Shown here: one piece after another, positions 1-12,559 of the stretch | How positions within the stretch are numbered: position 1 is the first letter of the stretch | Layout of the letters: each line of letters opens with the position of its first letter | Assembly: GCA_949825025.1 (NCBI GenBank) | Contig: OX463781.1 | Span: 312,501-376,500 of the forward strand | From: Siphlonurus alternatus | Taxonomy: Eukaryota > Arthropoda > Insecta > Ephemeroptera > Siphlonuridae | Length of the DNA: 64,000 nt | Direction: 5' to 3' | The notes under the pieces: generated by a model | Database searches by the model: none | The model's input: the letters and a program-made list of their open reading frames with translations, nothing else | Told to the model about the DNA's origin: nothing | Program-made: the position numbers and the translations under genes

Positions 1-209
1 AGCATAACTCAAGAGAAAATTGTTATACATGTATTTGCTTATCATTCACTTCCTTCAGAATTTATTTATAATAATAAAAACAAAATTCTGCACGTGTATG
101 ACGCCACGCGCTATCAAATGTCTGGAACGATCCGGTTTGAGGTTGCCTTGTCACACAAATTTAACACAAGGACAAGGTTTGCCTGCATCAATTTATTGGA
201 GTACATCTA

Positions 210-545
210 ATTACTAGTTACTCACTAAATTTGAAACCCCGAACCTTTTGAATCCCAAACTTGAGAGTTTCATGGGCTTTTCCAGAACGAGGTCAGCCAC
301 GGTGTTGCAATCTCTCCCGGAATTTGCTGCGACTGAAGGAAATGAGGAAACCTCAGCGAGGATAGACGCAACAGCCTTCGTCAATGGACAGGAAGTGAAA
401 TGGTCCAAAACCAGTTAAACCACATGGTGAAAAAAGTGCAATGGTTAAGTGGGAAACATGAAAAAATGGTCACTCATTCAACTACTAACTAGATCGACGT
501 TGCTTGACTTCGGTGATCAGATGAGACCTGAGCGCCACACCTTCC
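210..545 (-). mobile_element. 5S-rRNA-derived SINE, near full length
   Basis: Read on the minus strand, the head at the high-coordinate end resembles the internal promoter half of 5S rRNA: CGAAGTCAAGCAACG, then GTTAGTAGTTGAATGAGTGA, matching the 5S stretch around GGATGGGTGACC. A core follows (TGAGGTTTCC and neighbours), then a tail ending near TGAGTAACTAG. Other copies lie at 6255-6528, 17351-17707 and 23381-24003, so the limits come from comparison. It has no coding capacity and would depend on a LINE for retrotransposition. The 5S resemblance is seen directly; the SINE3-type class is inferred. Confidence 0.8.
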
Positions 546-2130
546 ATATACTTGTAAATAGCAGATATTAATCTTAATATTTTTAGAGTTAAATAATGTT
601 CACCTTTTATGCTTAGCTATAAGTAAGAGTCATGATATACGTGTAATATGCAGTAGTGAGCCTTACTGTGTTGCACAAATTATCACAAGGAATATTGTCA
701 CTAACAAGTTCAAGGTATGACCTTCATAGGTCCTTCAAAACAGTTTCTTATCTGACAACGTAAGGAGTAAAATTTATCGCAAAGTACGTCATTTTAAATG
801 ACATTCGCCCTGGAAGTAGCCGGAACAGTGAGATTTCCAGTCTAATTTCAGCTTTATAAATTTCACAAAGGTCAGTACCTCTACTTCAAACCTCTCTGTA
901 AAGATTCTAATCTGAATTACAAACAAAAGAGCTGCAAAATTCACACTGCCGTCTATTTTTGGAAGGAACATTTTTTTTTACTGTTAGAGGGATTGTTTTT
1001 TAATTCAAATTTCAATTGAACTTTCTCAATGTTTAATTTTAAGAGGTGTTATTTGAGGGAAAGAAATTAAATGAGTTTATGAGGAACATTGTTCAATAAA
1101 ACATAAAAGTAAGAAAATTAAGAAAAAAAATACATAAAATATATAAGTTCTATTTTAGTTGCAAATCGCATGCAAAACTTAAAATATGGTATATAATAAC
1201 ATTACATAATATTAGTTATTAAAAAAATATTTCTTCCCGTGGTGATTTTTCAAAATGATTACGATTAGATTAACGTGATTAACTTTTTCTATACTTAACC
1301 ATACAATATTATATCGTAATTATGCGTAAGAACTTTTATCGAAGAAAAGAAAATAAATTTTGTGCCGCTACAATTTGGATTTTTTTTTCTCTCGTACTTC
1401 TGAAGTCGCTGGCATGGTATTTACAAATATTAATATTGTAATATAACCTTATATATAAGTGGCATTTTTTTTAATTACATACAACATATTATACGCTATA
1501 AAGAAAGTATTATACTATATTATTGTATAGAAATAAAAATAATATTAATTCAAAAATGATATATTATCTATATTCAATAATAAATTGTGCAGATATATAT
1601 TAAAATTAATTTATATTAAAACATTGATAAAGAAATGTTTATTTTAAACACGTCAAATAGAATAGGAAATTTCATAAGTAAAGGAATGAAATATGCAATG
1701 CAGTAAAATAAATCTAGCTTTGTTATTATATGTGCATAATATTTTCTGATATAAAAACTCGACGTGTTGCGCTAATTGGAGCCTGGATTACTGCTGGCTT
1801 TATCTAGCGCACGGTATTTATTACTAGCAACTAATGTAATCCACCGTGTTTGCACAGATAAGCGAAATAGGACATGTTATGCTTTGGAAAAATGGAGTGG
1901 AAATTGATTAATCATAAATTTGGGTGGCATATTTTTCCAGTAAAGTGAATGTTTTTTTTTAATTACATTTGGGAAGTACCATAATTTAATATAAAGACAA
2001 CCCCTTAACTTACACAATTTTACCTGGTCGTGAAATGAACTCGAAAATTGACGACCGTGACTAAAAGGATACAACATATACTAAGAAAGTACACCTGACT
2101 TGACATTGCTACTTAGTAAGTACTTGTAGG
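546..2130. other. AT-rich stretch with a degraded MITE
   Basis: No gene is visible. Positions about 797-972 hold a degraded copy of the MITE family whose ends carry GGAAGTAGCCGG. The rest is AT-rich with homopolymer runs and no convincing reading frame. Confidence 0.6.
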
Positions 2131-2315
2131 ACCATCCCAGTATTTGCCTGGTTGTGACTGAGGAAACCTATCAGAGGATAGTCGGCAATTCATGAAGGAT
2201 GTCATCAACCCCACTTTCGAGTGGGTGTTCGTTAACAACCAATAAATAGTTAGTGAAAAAATTGAGCGGTACCTGGGCTCGAACTCATGTCTTCTCTAGT
2301 CAATCAGTTTCAAAC
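2131..2315 (-). mobile_element. tRNA-headed SINE fragment
   Basis: This matches copies at 21198-21375, 28960-29130 and 33895-34085. On the minus strand a tRNA-like B-box (GAGTTCGAGCCC) lies at the high-coordinate end. A core follows that contains the CTGAGG/TTTCC and CATCC elements also found in the 5S-headed SINEs. The copy is diverged and has no ORF. Confidence 0.65.
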
Positions 2316-2384
2316 AATCTCTTTTAACAAGCGACAAGCCTAAAACTAATGTAACTTTTTTACACAATAACAATTTTTTTTTGT

Positions 2385-2510
2385 CTCACTCAATGTGAAG
2401 ATAAAAAAGTAAAAAAAAAATTCAGCGTGTCATACTCAATAAGAGGAAAGAAAGCTAATATTTAGTTTTATCTCGGAAATGTTGCAAAATAGGAGCAAAA
2501 AAGACGATGA
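2385..2510 (-). repeat. Dispersed repeat family F, diverged fragment
   Basis: Shares phrases such as AATAAGAGGAAAG, TGCAAAATAGGA and GACGA with stretches at 7755-7960, 11880-12065, 18140-18300, 20335-20795 and 32260-32625. It has no coding capacity and its class is unknown. Confidence 0.45.
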
Positions 2511-2804
2511 TACGAATTAAATTAATTTTTTTTTCTCGGCTTCCAATTACGAATCACCACTGCATCTCGTGCCCATAGAAAATGGTAAATATGATGTAAG
2601 TGAAGAGTTACGACAAAAATACGTGAAGTCACCCTTTATCATGCACCTTGTTTGCCAACTTGTTATCAGTTTAGATGAAACCAAAATCAAGAAGTCAGTG
2701 AAAATGACTAACGTATCCAGGAGCATGCACACTCCATGTTTGGATAAAAAGTGATGTGATCATCTGATCAGATGGAGGACGTCAGGTTAAATATTTCAGA
2801 GATA

Positions 2805-2812
2805 TATAACAC
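2805..2812. repeat. 8-bp target site duplication, left (TATAACAC)
   Basis: TATAACAC recurs exactly at 4343-4350, immediately outside the opposite terminus of the element at 2813-4342. Confidence 0.9.
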
Positions 2813-4342
2813 TAGGGCTGTAAAAACTCGTCATTTTTTTTAGCTCGGTCCGGATAAAAACAGACCGGTTTGACTCGTAACTCGGTCTAAGCTCGAAAAC
2901 GAGCTTAACTCGAAGCGGCTCGAAAACGAGCTGAACTCGAAGCGGCTTGAAAACGAGCTGAACTCGAAGCGGCTCGAAAACGAGCTAAACTCGATCGGAG
3001 CGGCTCAAAAACGAATCAAAGTATGAAAAAGATCATATTTTAATTCGACTTAAAGCTCATTTTCATTAGTTTGAAAAAGAGCTCACTATATAGCTATTTT
3101 CGTAACCTTTCCTGGTCATATCTAAAAAACGACTCGAAATTAAACGAGTCTACGGGAGGCTGCAGCGAGGGCGCATCGCTTATCCTGAATCGAATTAACT
3201 AATAGTTTGCTTATATTTTACATACATGTGTGTGTTTATATATTTGTATACAGTAAAAAAATGGGAAAAATATTTCATCTGCACAATTGTGCTCTCTTCA
3301 CACAAACACTTGCAGGTATATAAGGTAGGAGAAGGGGAGCGTCCCATCAACGCCACCAAATCTTTTATGTTAGAAAAAATAACTCCCTGAGCAATATGCA
3401 ATGTCAATACATGAAACACAAAAGAGGGATTTTACTCTTCAAATGCTTTTTAAAATGGATAATTTAATAACAACTATTCATTTAAAGAAGGGTTTCTAGG
3501 ACTTTTTTATCTTTTTTTTTCGTTAAAATGTTAAAATATTCGCAACCATCGATACCTGAAATTTCCATTCTTTTTTTTTTCTTAAGAATGACTATTGTTG
3601 AAGTATTATTGAAAATGTTATTTGTTAGAAGAGACACATCCGTTTTTTGATGAAACTTCATAAAATTAAATTTAAGACTTTTTTATATTTTGCACAGTAA
3701 ATAATTTAATAAGCTTCTAGTGTGGCGCATTGCGTTTGACACGGTTTCGTCATATCACCAAAGTCAAGCAACGCCAAATTTAATTAATTTATATAGATAG
3801 TTGCATCATCATTATCAATAATAAATACAATAATGATATTGTGTGATTAAATGTATATGGATTATATTATTTCATAAAAAAATATTTTCTTTTTGAATTC
3901 ATCGAATTTGAATTAACTTATCCAGCTATCAACTTCAGTCGAGTGTAACAATATAATATCCCATGCAACGAGCTATAGGAACTTAACATATTATGCTGGC
4001 TCAGATAATTGCTATTTAAAAGAGGCACATCACATAATTTCGAGCAGTACCGAACCGAGGCTCGGTCTTGAATTTTACAAATATCAAAAAACGAGCCAGC
4101 TTGATTTCGGTCCAAAACTCGAAAAACTCAATCCGATGAGTCCAGTAAAAATCGAGTCCCGAAAAATTCAGTTCAGACCGAACCGTGGCTCGGTCTCGAT
4201 TTAGAGTTCAGCTCGGTCAAAAAACGAGCCAGCTCGATTTCGGTCCAAAACTCGAAAACTCGGTCCGACGAGTCCAGTAAAATCGAGTCCCGAAAATTTC
4301 AGCTCGGACCGAACCGTGGCTCGGTCTCGATTTACAGCCCTA
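2813..4342. mobile_element. Non-autonomous hAT-like transposon, 1530 bp
   Basis: The ends are TAGGGCTGTAAA and TTTACAGCCCTA, flanked by perfect 8-bp duplications TATAACAC. That is the size and form expected of hAT-superfamily insertions. The left subterminal part (about 2885-3010) is a ~27-bp tandem array with motifs CTCGAAAACGAG and AACTCGAAGCGG. The right part has a ~130-bp unit repeated from 4052, 4180 and (partial) 4311, rich in CTCGGTC and AACGAGCC. The middle is AT-rich, encodes no transposase, and contains a 5S SINE head fragment at about 3721-3785. A related element sits at 18834-20152. The termini and duplication are seen; the superfamily follows from the 8-bp duplication and is inferred. 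Confidence 0.88.
3721..3785 (+). mobile_element. 5S SINE head fragment nested in hAT element
   Basis: The stretch from GTGTGGCGCATTGCG to CAAAGTCAAGCAACGCC matches only the 5' head of the 5S-derived SINE. Core and tail are absent. It lies inside the hAT-like element, so it is a nested or rearranged fragment. Confidence 0.6.
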
Positions 4343-4350
4343 TATAACAC
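4343..4350. repeat. 8-bp target site duplication, right (TATAACAC)
   Basis: Exact partner of 2805-2812. Confidence 0.9.
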
Positions 4351-6254
4351 CTTTCAAATTAGTCATAGTGAAAGTCAAAGAGACTATTTCCAAAAACCTC
4401 AGCCGGCTAATACTTGTTCATTGCTTCTCACATCCCGAACGGTGCTTTGTTTTACACTAAATTAAAGTCATGCATTGATTAAGACAAGCGTATAATATTA
4501 AATACTTATTATATGAAAATTTTTGGCATTACTTATATTGTGTTAATTGAATTATTGTCATTTCAATCGTATTTTGTTTACAAAGCTACCTCCGGGAAGT
4601 GATTTTACTGGACTATTTGTGAATCTCCTGCCTCTGACTTGTTATTTATTCGTGAGGGAAATATAATATAAATATTCAAACTTAACCATAGCATTCATTA
4701 CCGAGGTCTTTTATATCTCACATTTTATCAAAGGGAGGGGGTTCGAAACGACCCGCTATTTAAAAAAACATGTTTAAAAAAAATTAGAGTTAATGTTTTT
4801 TCCTCAGTATTTTTCTTTTGCAAAAATACATAGGGTAAGAATTATAAATTTTTTCAGAATTTTTGGAGCAGTATTTCACGCTTTTTTTCCGCTTTAAAAG
4901 ACTTACAGTTCAAAATGCCCCCCCTCCCCCCAGTAATGCTAGTGTCAATAGTTTTAGACAATAAAGAAAGAAACTCCCAGTAAATTGATATCATATAAAC
5001 AAAGCAGATTGTTGATATGATAAAAATAAAGCACAATATAACAATCAAGTGTCAGTTACAATTAAAAAATTTAATTTTTCGAATAAATTACTTATTTTAA
5101 AGGAGACTGTTCCAACACAATACGAAAAGTTTATATCGACAAGAATTGAAGCCTCCAGTTGGTTTGGTATTAAAGGTGATAGTCACTTTAAGTTTTTATC
5201 AATGAAATGCTTACCGCTTTAATATGTACAGCTCTCTCAAAATTTTAGAAATGCAGAGATAAAAAGTTAGTTGAAATTATTTTTCCGAAAGAATACATAA
5301 TTATATTGAATAAATAGAAAAGGAGACAAAATGGCTTAAATACCGCCCCCAAGAAAGATTTGTTATTTTTTATTTATTTTTTTATTTTTTGTTATATTTG
5401 TATAAATAATAAAATATTTAAAGTCTTGGATATTCTTGATCTAAAACTTGTAAAAATATTTTGTTTACTTTTATGTCATGCTGTTCATGTATTGTATTGA
5501 ATAAAGTTTTGATAAAGTTTAACAATATTTTTTATTAAGTGCTTTAACTCAAAACTTTTCTATTTGGATACCAACTTTGTATTGTGAACAAGTTTAAAAA
5601 AAATATATATATTGTTAAAACCTTTTAACATACTTCTTGTAAAGTGTATAATAGGAATATTATCAGTATAAATATGTCTTAACATTTTGTCAGTAATATT
5701 TGAAATTCAATTTAGAACGAAATGAAAATTTAATATTAAACGAGAAGAAAGTACTTATTTTGTAGTCTTCTAAGTACAATTTTCTGCATGGTGCATAATG
5801 TCAGATGAAAAAAAAAAATGAAATTACGTCTTTGATTGTAAAATAATTAATAAACAATTCTTCAAATTCTTAGTTATGGTGAGAATGAAATTTTCTACTT
5901 TGTTAGTGGGATACAAAATACGACAAACATTAACATAGGATTGGTTGAAGATGACTTTTTATAAAACACTGATGTCCTAGAGTACTAGGAATACTGTTGA
6001 GTACCAGAGTTGAAAATTCTCTTATTTAACTTGTTAACACTTTTAAAGTCTTAATTATTACTTCTTTTTACCTAAAGTAAATCACATTTCTTCCTAGTTT
6101 GAAGTTACTATGAAATGGAGGCAATATTTTTAACATGTTATGCTCACTAAGAGGTCGAAATAGGAGGCGTTATTTCGACGGTTTACTTATTTCGTTGAAG
6201 TTTTTGCAAAATAACTGCGACATTTATATCAGTTCGGTGACTTAAATCAAAATA
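4351..6254. other. AT-rich stretch, no gene seen
   Basis: Contains a short C-rich tract near 4919-4932 and many A/T runs. No reading frame, repeat family or RNA gene was recognised. Confidence 0.6.
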
Positions 6255-6528
6255 GAGGTGTGGCGCAGTGCGCTTGATCAGGTCTCAACAAATCACTGAA
6301 GTCAAGCAACGCCAAGTGTAGTTGGTAATTGGAAGGTGAACTTTACAACAAAAAACAACGCTTCCCACCCAGGGATAAATCGTTGCGCCTTTCCACCATG
6401 TGGTGGTGCACTTCCGGTTTATTGACAAAAGCTGTAGCGTTCATCCTGACTGAGGTTTCCACGTTTCCCTCAGTCAAAGGCAAGTGCTAGGATGAATGAC
6501 AAGGCCATGGTCGCCCCCCTTTCGGAAG
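6255..6528 (+). mobile_element. 5S-rRNA-derived SINE copy
   Basis: The head has GGTGTGGCGCAGTGCGC and CTGAAGTCAAGCAACGCC, then GTAGTTGGTAATTGGAAGGTG in the place of the 5S GGTTAGTACTTGGATGGGTGA region. The core follows (ATCCTGACTGAGGTTTCC) and then GGCCATGGTCGCCCC. The far tail is shorter than in the copy at 17351-17707. Confidence 0.8.
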
Positions 6529-6575
6529 AAAGAGAAGGAGAACAGTATAAATTAAACAAAAGGTCACCACAATTA

Positions 6576-6998
6576 GGTTCCTGCATGTCATTTTTTTAGT
6601 AGCTCAATCGAAAAAGGAGATTGAGAAATGCACCTGTGAATTCTATGCGATATTTTTTTTTAGTACCGCATCTTGCCTAAAATGGAGATTTAAAAAGTCA
6701 CGTGACCTGGAGGCATCGCCTATGACGTCACGTTGATATGAAAACAAACAATAATCAAGCAATAATTAACCAAGGTTTATTTGGTTTCTTATAATTATTA
6801 TATTATATTTGTTTCAATAGCAACGTGACGTCATAGGCTACGCCTCCAGGTCACGTGACTTTTTAAAGCTCCATTTTAGGCAAGATGTGGTACTAAAAAA
6901 AGTCGCATAAAATTCACAGGTGTGTTTTCTCAATTTCCTCTTTCAAATGAGCTACTAATGAAATGGCATGCTGGAACTATATAATATATGCTGGAACC
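6576..6998. mobile_element. Palindromic MITE, family M1
   Basis: The ends GGTTCCTGCATG and CATGCTGGAACC are inverted and flanked by AATTA/TAATT. Either a TA duplication or a longer terminus would fit. Long arms face each other and carry GTCACGTGACCTGGAGGC and ATGACGTCA, with an AT-rich centre. The right end appears partly duplicated (GCTGGAAC twice, at about 6970 and 6990). A second copy is at 21552-22238. It has no ORF. Confidence 0.82.
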
Positions 6999-7000
6999 TA

Positions 7001-7754
7001 ATTATGAGATAGAGCTACGAGCAGAAACATGTTTCTTCTGAGAGCCAATACAGTCAGTTTCAGTTGCCTCTTTCATCGAGAATTAATTTTAACCTAACAA
7101 CTACAAACGATTTTTCACGCCAACTTACAAAGTTTTCATCGCACCATCCTCGGCAGACAAATTTAATTTAAGTCTACATTAAAAATAAATTAAAAAGTGG
7201 TGAACATTGCAGGTTTCTGATGTATCGGAAGAATATCATTGCAGTTACTTTGGTCCAAATCTAGTTAAATCTGCATTTAAAGAACAATAAAAAATAATAT
7301 GTCAGTATCTTGATCCTAATGTTTTTTATTTGTGCAAGTAAATTTTTCCATCATCATCACGAACAAAATATTTTGTTTACCTTCGGGAAATAGCGAGCAA
7401 TGGTGTAACTTTTCTTTAAAATAAATACGTAAACAATTTTAAATTGTAGCAAAAAAATAGTATTAAAGCATGCATGAATATTTCTTATTCTTGTTTTCTC
7501 TAGTAACTTTTTTGTACTGTCAAGTATAATTTTCTTGAATAATATTAATTGTTGCAACAATAAAAAATAAAAAATAATAACAATGTCCTATTATATTGTC
7601 GTAGAGTAAATTACTAATAATTGAAATTAATGTAACATGATATAATAAATGATGATATCATACAGTATATAATTACGGTTAATGCTGTTTTACAGTCCGT
7701 AATACAAGAGCGAATTAATTGAAATAAATATCAATGTTTTATTCATTATCAAGC
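7001..7754. other. AT-rich stretch, no gene seen
   Basis: Unique-looking AT-rich DNA. Nothing supportable was recognised. Confidence 0.55.
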
Positions 7755-7960
7755 TCTCCTCTCGTCTTCTTTCTTCCTATTTTGCACCATTTTAGAGGAA
7801 AAAGAGAAGATTACGTCTTTTTTCCTAGCTCTTCTTGAACATAAAATATTAGAAATATTGTTTTCATCCACACTTTGAGCAAGGATGAAATAAGAGGGTT
7901 TTTTTTTTGTACAGTACGATGATTATGTGGATGGGTTGAAGACGTAATTTTTCAACTGTA
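7755..7960 (+). repeat. Dispersed repeat family F
   Basis: Contains CCTATTTTGCACCATTTTAG, ATTACGTCTTTTTTCC, AAATATTAGAAATATTG, CTTTGAGCAAGGATGAAAT and a closing ACGTAATTTTTCAA, in the same order as the copy at 32260-32625. It is non-coding and of unknown class. Confidence 0.6.
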
Positions 7961-8633
7961 TGCGACATCTAAAATTTCATGCTTGTTTCGTCTGAAAGCC
8001 TCTGTAAAATCGTCACACCGTGTTTTTCAATCCACCGAGGGGCAAGTTGATGCTTCTAAGTTTGTGTCTTGTAGAAAATTATTACGACAATCGTATATGA
8101 GTGTCGTACTGTGGACATATTCAGTTATGTCAAAAACGACCAATTTTATAAAGGCTTCGTTTAACTTTTTGCTATTTTATTGTGCAATAAATTTCCTGTT
8201 TTACTTTCAAATTATTATTTTTAATTCAAAAAAGCCTTGCGTTTGGAACTTGCAATAAATAAATACTAATTTTATTTTTTTTTTATTAGCATTAGATTGT
8301 ACTAGATAATATAATTATATCAAAATAAATTCAATATAATATATGAATATAATAATGTTATTTAATAATTTAAATGTGTTAAAAACATGTCAAACAAGTG
8401 TTCGGAGCTATGTTGTTGTTTAAAAATTGTTATAAAAACAAAATTATTATTTCACACTCTTCATACGTAAAAAAAATGTTTTTAAACTGTTCCAAAAAAA
8501 GTTCATATTTATATACTTAATTATAAAGTATTAAATGTTTTTTATAATATTATGTAAGAGTAAAAAAATTCATTTAAATTTATGACTACTTTATTTAAAA
8601 AGTAAATATTATAATATTATTGTAATATATTAT
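7961..8633. other. AT-rich stretch, no supported gene
   Basis: A 91-codon open frame at 7983-8258 has no recognisable domain, ends in low-complexity AT-rich codons and lies in repeat-dense DNA, so I do not call it a gene. Confidence 0.5.
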
Positions 8634-8830
8634 GTACACCTCTGGGCACCACGAATGTTTGCCCTGTTGGTGGACGTTACCACGCAGTTTATGGAGGAGA
8701 ACTAGAATGTATTTAAGACTGCTAGACGTGATGCTATTCTTAGCTCCCCCAAAATTACAAATCCTCATCTCTCTTTGTTCTTGGAACTGCAGAGCCTGAG
8801 AGAAACTTTCATGGTCTCCCGTAGTGTAGC
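8634..8830. mobile_element. MITE-like repeat family G
   Basis: Starts with GTACACCTCTGGGCACCACG and ends with a diverged inverted copy (TTCATGGTCTCCCGTAGTG). The interior has ACGCAGTTTATGGAGG and CTCCCCCAAAATTACAAATC. Related stretches lie at 30238-30335, 34215-34405, 50630-50775 and 52250-52378. It has no ORF. Confidence 0.6.
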
Positions 8831-10317
8831 TGACTAAAAAATTTAAGAGGAGTAACAACAAATTGTATATTTTTCTTGTTTGTTTTTGCCAATTAAAAAT
8901 AAATAATACTCTTTTTCATATTAAAATTGAAGTAAGCAGCAAAATACAAACATGATCTTACTTTTTAATCATGAAGAAATTAATTCAAGTACCGTAAGAC
9001 ATCTCTTTCGTAATGTAAATAACAAGAAACAATATTAACTTCATATTCAAACAAATAAAATTTTATATTTATATTATTATCCATGTAATGTTTACCATTT
9101 GAAGAAAGTTCGTTGCTTGATTGTTATAAAAATGTGAACTTATTGATTCATGTGTCATCTTTCAGAGTTGTAACGTATCAAGTTGCATTATATAGCAGTT
9201 CATTATTTATAATCATGTTGTAAGAGAAAACAGATCTTGAAGGGAACAAAAATGAGTTCTATCAGGATATAATGAGATATCTGCTTCACCTGGGAGTTCA
9301 TTATCGCACTTAACCGAAATAGCAGACAGCTCATTATTCCGGGCGAAATTTATTTTTAAGATTTTAATAAATTCTGATCGAAAATATTCACTGATATATT
9401 ATTAACCTCAGAGTAAAATGAAGTTTTAGAAATATTTATTTGATTTATTTACAAAATGTGTTGTAAAATTTCCGCCTCTGATTTATATTTAAAAAAAAAA
9501 AAAAAAAAACTTGAATTCCCTTTATTAATAAAAATATATTTCAGCTGTTATGATGCAAAAAGCTTTTTCAAATTTAGCGTAAGGATTTCAACTATGTAGT
9601 CTCTAAAATCCCCCTACCCCTTTTCTCCCTGCACAATCATGTAAGTTCCCGCTACAAAATAGATCGTAAAAATATTGGGGGTTAAAATTTAAATTTAATT
9701 ATAAAACTATCGCTTGGTAATCGTATGATATTTATTGCTTATTATACATTACTTATAAAATGACTAATTATTAATATTACCATCACCTGTCTTGTAAGAC
9801 AAATCCAATGAAAATATAAGTAAAGAAGAACGGTAAATTGAGGAAGTTTGGTCTTCGGCGATTGTCGTAGATATTTGGAATAGTTTGTCAACTCGATAAC
9901 CGGTTTGGAGCAGCTGGATAATGATATGCGCTCTTGAAACACGACGTGATGACGTCACTGCTTGACGACTTGAAAGCGAGCCCTCCTCTCCACTCTGTTA
10001 TCTTGAGATGTCTGCAATTTGCAGGGAGAGATAAAATTAATTCTGCAGTGAAATCGACAAGAAATTGTTGAACAAAGATAATGCTCACTGATGGGGTTTT
10101 ACAGGGTCATAGCTACGATGCAATTAGACGCTTGTCTATACTTGCAGGATGCTCACTGACTGATTTTATGGTGCAAAGTGCAGCATGCAGAAGTACTACA
10201 AAAGAAAGAAATGCATTTTTCTCTAAACTAAACCTGGTTTTTGGGTTCTGATCCCGCACTTTCGGATTCTTCGTGACCTAGCATTGCTTGAAAAAATGTG
10301 GTCTGAAACAGGGACGA
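8831..10317. other. AT-rich stretch with an A-run
   Basis: Includes a run of about 22 A at 9488-9509 and a TGACGTCA at 9950. No gene or assignable repeat was recognised. Confidence 0.55.
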
Positions 10318-10435
10318 CATGGATTACAGCAATCTATTCAAACCTTCATCTAGTTTTGACCAAGCAAACCATGAAGACCTCAGCCAGGATGGTAGTAATT
10401 AGCGCAGGACGCCACAATCGCTTCCCAGATGGATG
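10318..10435 (-). mobile_element. tRNA-headed SINE core fragment
   Basis: ACCATGAAGACCTCAGCCAG and GATGGTAGTAATTAGCGCAG correspond to the core of the SINE copies at 28960 and 33895. The B-box head is missing. Confidence 0.5.
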
Positions 10436-10570
10436 TATATATTGATATAAAATTAAATTAAGTAAGACAGTACCAGAAAATTTGCTTATACAGCATGAAG
10501 TAAGCAATTAATATACGTTAGAATTTTTTACTTTATATATTATATGTATGTATGCATATATGTATGTATT

Positions 10571-10574
<4 letters not shown>

Positions 10575-10640
<66 letters not shown>
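10575..10640. repeat. (AT)n microsatellite
   Basis: An uninterrupted TA dinucleotide tract of about 33 units. Confidence 0.95.
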
Positions 10641-10648
<8 letters not shown>

Positions 10649-10902
10649 ATTTGCATTGCAAGTGCATGTGCATTTTCTGCTTTACTATTTAAAAAAAAAT
10701 CATAGGATAATTTATGCAGAGAGGATTCAGTATATATATCCTTAATGTTGCTAGTCACTATAATCTTTATGCAAAGTTCTAGGTTTTCATGGCAGAAAGC
10801 CACAGTACTGACACTTTCAGTGATATTCTTACATTTGTGGAACTAGATGCTTCACAAAATGATTGATACTATGAAATGTTAGGTTCTACAATACCAAAGA
10901 CA

Positions 10903-11225
10903 ATGGAGTATTGACCTTAATTTTTTTTATTACAGAAATGGATAGAGGGTGCAAAGTTATGCTAATCTGATTTTTTTCAGATTTTTTAGAGACTGGGAGC
11001 TATTAATTTTTAAAAATTTATTGAAAGTTCTTTTTGTGACTTCACGAGACGCCGCTCCTTAAGAAAAAGATAGGACTTGCCGCCGCGTGACGTCACAAAA
11101 AGGACTTTCAATAATCTTTTAAAAATAGTTCCCGGGCTCAACAAAATCTGAAAAAAATCAGGGTAGTAAAACTTTTCACCCTCTATCCATTTCTGCAATA
11201 AAAAAAATTGATGTCGATACTCCAT
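10903..11225. mobile_element. Foldback element, family A
   Basis: Long inverted arms. The outer end is TGGAGTATTGACCTTAA and its complement. Inside follow AGAAATGGATAGAGGGTGCA, the TTTTTTCAGATTTTTTAGAG stretch, and TGAAAGTTCTTTTTGTGAC with the complementary arm, including TGACGTCA at 11088. The centre carries CGCCGCTCCTTAAG. Further copies are at 22491, 54722 and 58764. There is no coding capacity. Confidence 0.85.
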
Positions 11226-11594
11226 AATGCAGTTATCAATTTTTCGTGAAATAAAAATATTTACGACCCGTCGCAACTTTATCTTGGCCAGACTTGCCAC
11301 GAGAATCGGTACACTGAGTTTCGCGTGACGAATGAACATTAGTTGGACGACTGAAAAATATTATTTGCCAGGGAGCTTTATAACGATGTGATTCTGCTGC
11401 TAATGACGTATTAATTAAGAAATTTATCAATGTCCTAAAAAATTGATTCAGTAAGATTTTTGCTGATTAATTATCATGGACACAATCTTCATTATTTTTA
11501 TTGCATATTTCAGTAAAGTCATCAACACTGTGAATATTTTTTTCAAATTCTTTTAAAATTTTGACCCGCTATCACCCTTAATATCAAGCTGCAA

Positions 11595-11835
11595 AATGCT
11601 GTGACGTCATATTCATGCAATTATTTAACACGCAAGCATAGAGAAAGACATTGCATGACTATATGACGTCACAGCGTCTTTCCCCTAATTTTTGAGAATA
11701 TTACAGAGGAGGTTTAAAGAAATCTTAATTGTTTTTTTTCAGTTTATGGAATATATATAGTTCACAAAATACAGTATAATGAATTTGAAAATACTCGAGG
11801 TCCTCTGTCCAAATATGCAATAAAAAACATATAGA
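11595..11835. mobile_element. CRE-palindrome repeat, family C
   Basis: GCTGTGACGTCATATTCATG faces CATGACTATATGACGTCACA about 60 bases on. A more distant shared phrase, TCGAGGTCCTCTGTCC, is followed by AATATGCAATAAAAAA. Copies are at 34560-34690, 54535-54720 and 55645-55830. Confidence 0.7.
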
Positions 11836-11879
11836 TTTATGATTTTATTGAACAATGTTTAAGTAAAAATACCATTGTT

Positions 11880-12065
11880 GAAAAATTACGTCTTCAACTC
11901 ATCCTATTTCTTCCTCGCTCAAATTAAGGATGAAATGGAGACAATAATTAACTAACACACATTATATATGCCCAATAAGAGGAAGGAAAACGTAATCTCG
12001 TTTTTTCCCCTCTTTTTTCCTATAAATGGTGCAAAATAGGAAGGAATTAGACGAGGAGTGAGTTT
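11880..12065 (-). repeat. Dispersed repeat family F
   Basis: The reverse orientation of the 7755-7960 copy. It contains ATTACGTCTTCAACTCATCC, AGGATGAAATGGAGACAA, AATAAGAGGAAGG and GGTGCAAAATAGGAAG. Confidence 0.6.
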
Positions 12066-12559
12066 AAAATTGTAATCCTTATACATAGAGTTTTTAAAAA
12101 ATAAAGCTAAAAGAAACAGAAAATTTAAAATATTTGATCAATTCGACCCCCTCCCCCTCCCCTTGAAAAAACTTGAGGCAAAAGAATGCTAATTCCTGGA
12201 ATCACTATTATTATTATATTAATTTTTGTTTGTATTTTTTGTTTATTAAAATGACGTGTTATTATAAAGTTTATCAAAATATTTCACTGCATGCTTGTAA
12301 CTTATTGTATAACTTATTATTATACAATCAACAACCTAGCGTATTTCATTTTTTTATTATATCATATAGTTCTTAAGTTTTATATGCTTTATCAAAGTTT
12401 GGTATGTATTGTTATCCATAAAATACCAAGCGTTCTGCAAAATGTTTCAATTCCTTTACTTATTGTTCTTTAAAGTTCAAAATAAATAAATAAATAAAAA
12501 AAAAATAAAAATTTAATATTTGCACAATGTAACTTCATTTCATTGACTTTCCCGTATTT
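12066..12559. other. AT-rich stretch, no gene seen
   Basis: A short pyrimidine-rich tract near 12148-12164 and otherwise A/T-rich DNA. Two overlapping short open frames look like chance. Confidence 0.5.
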
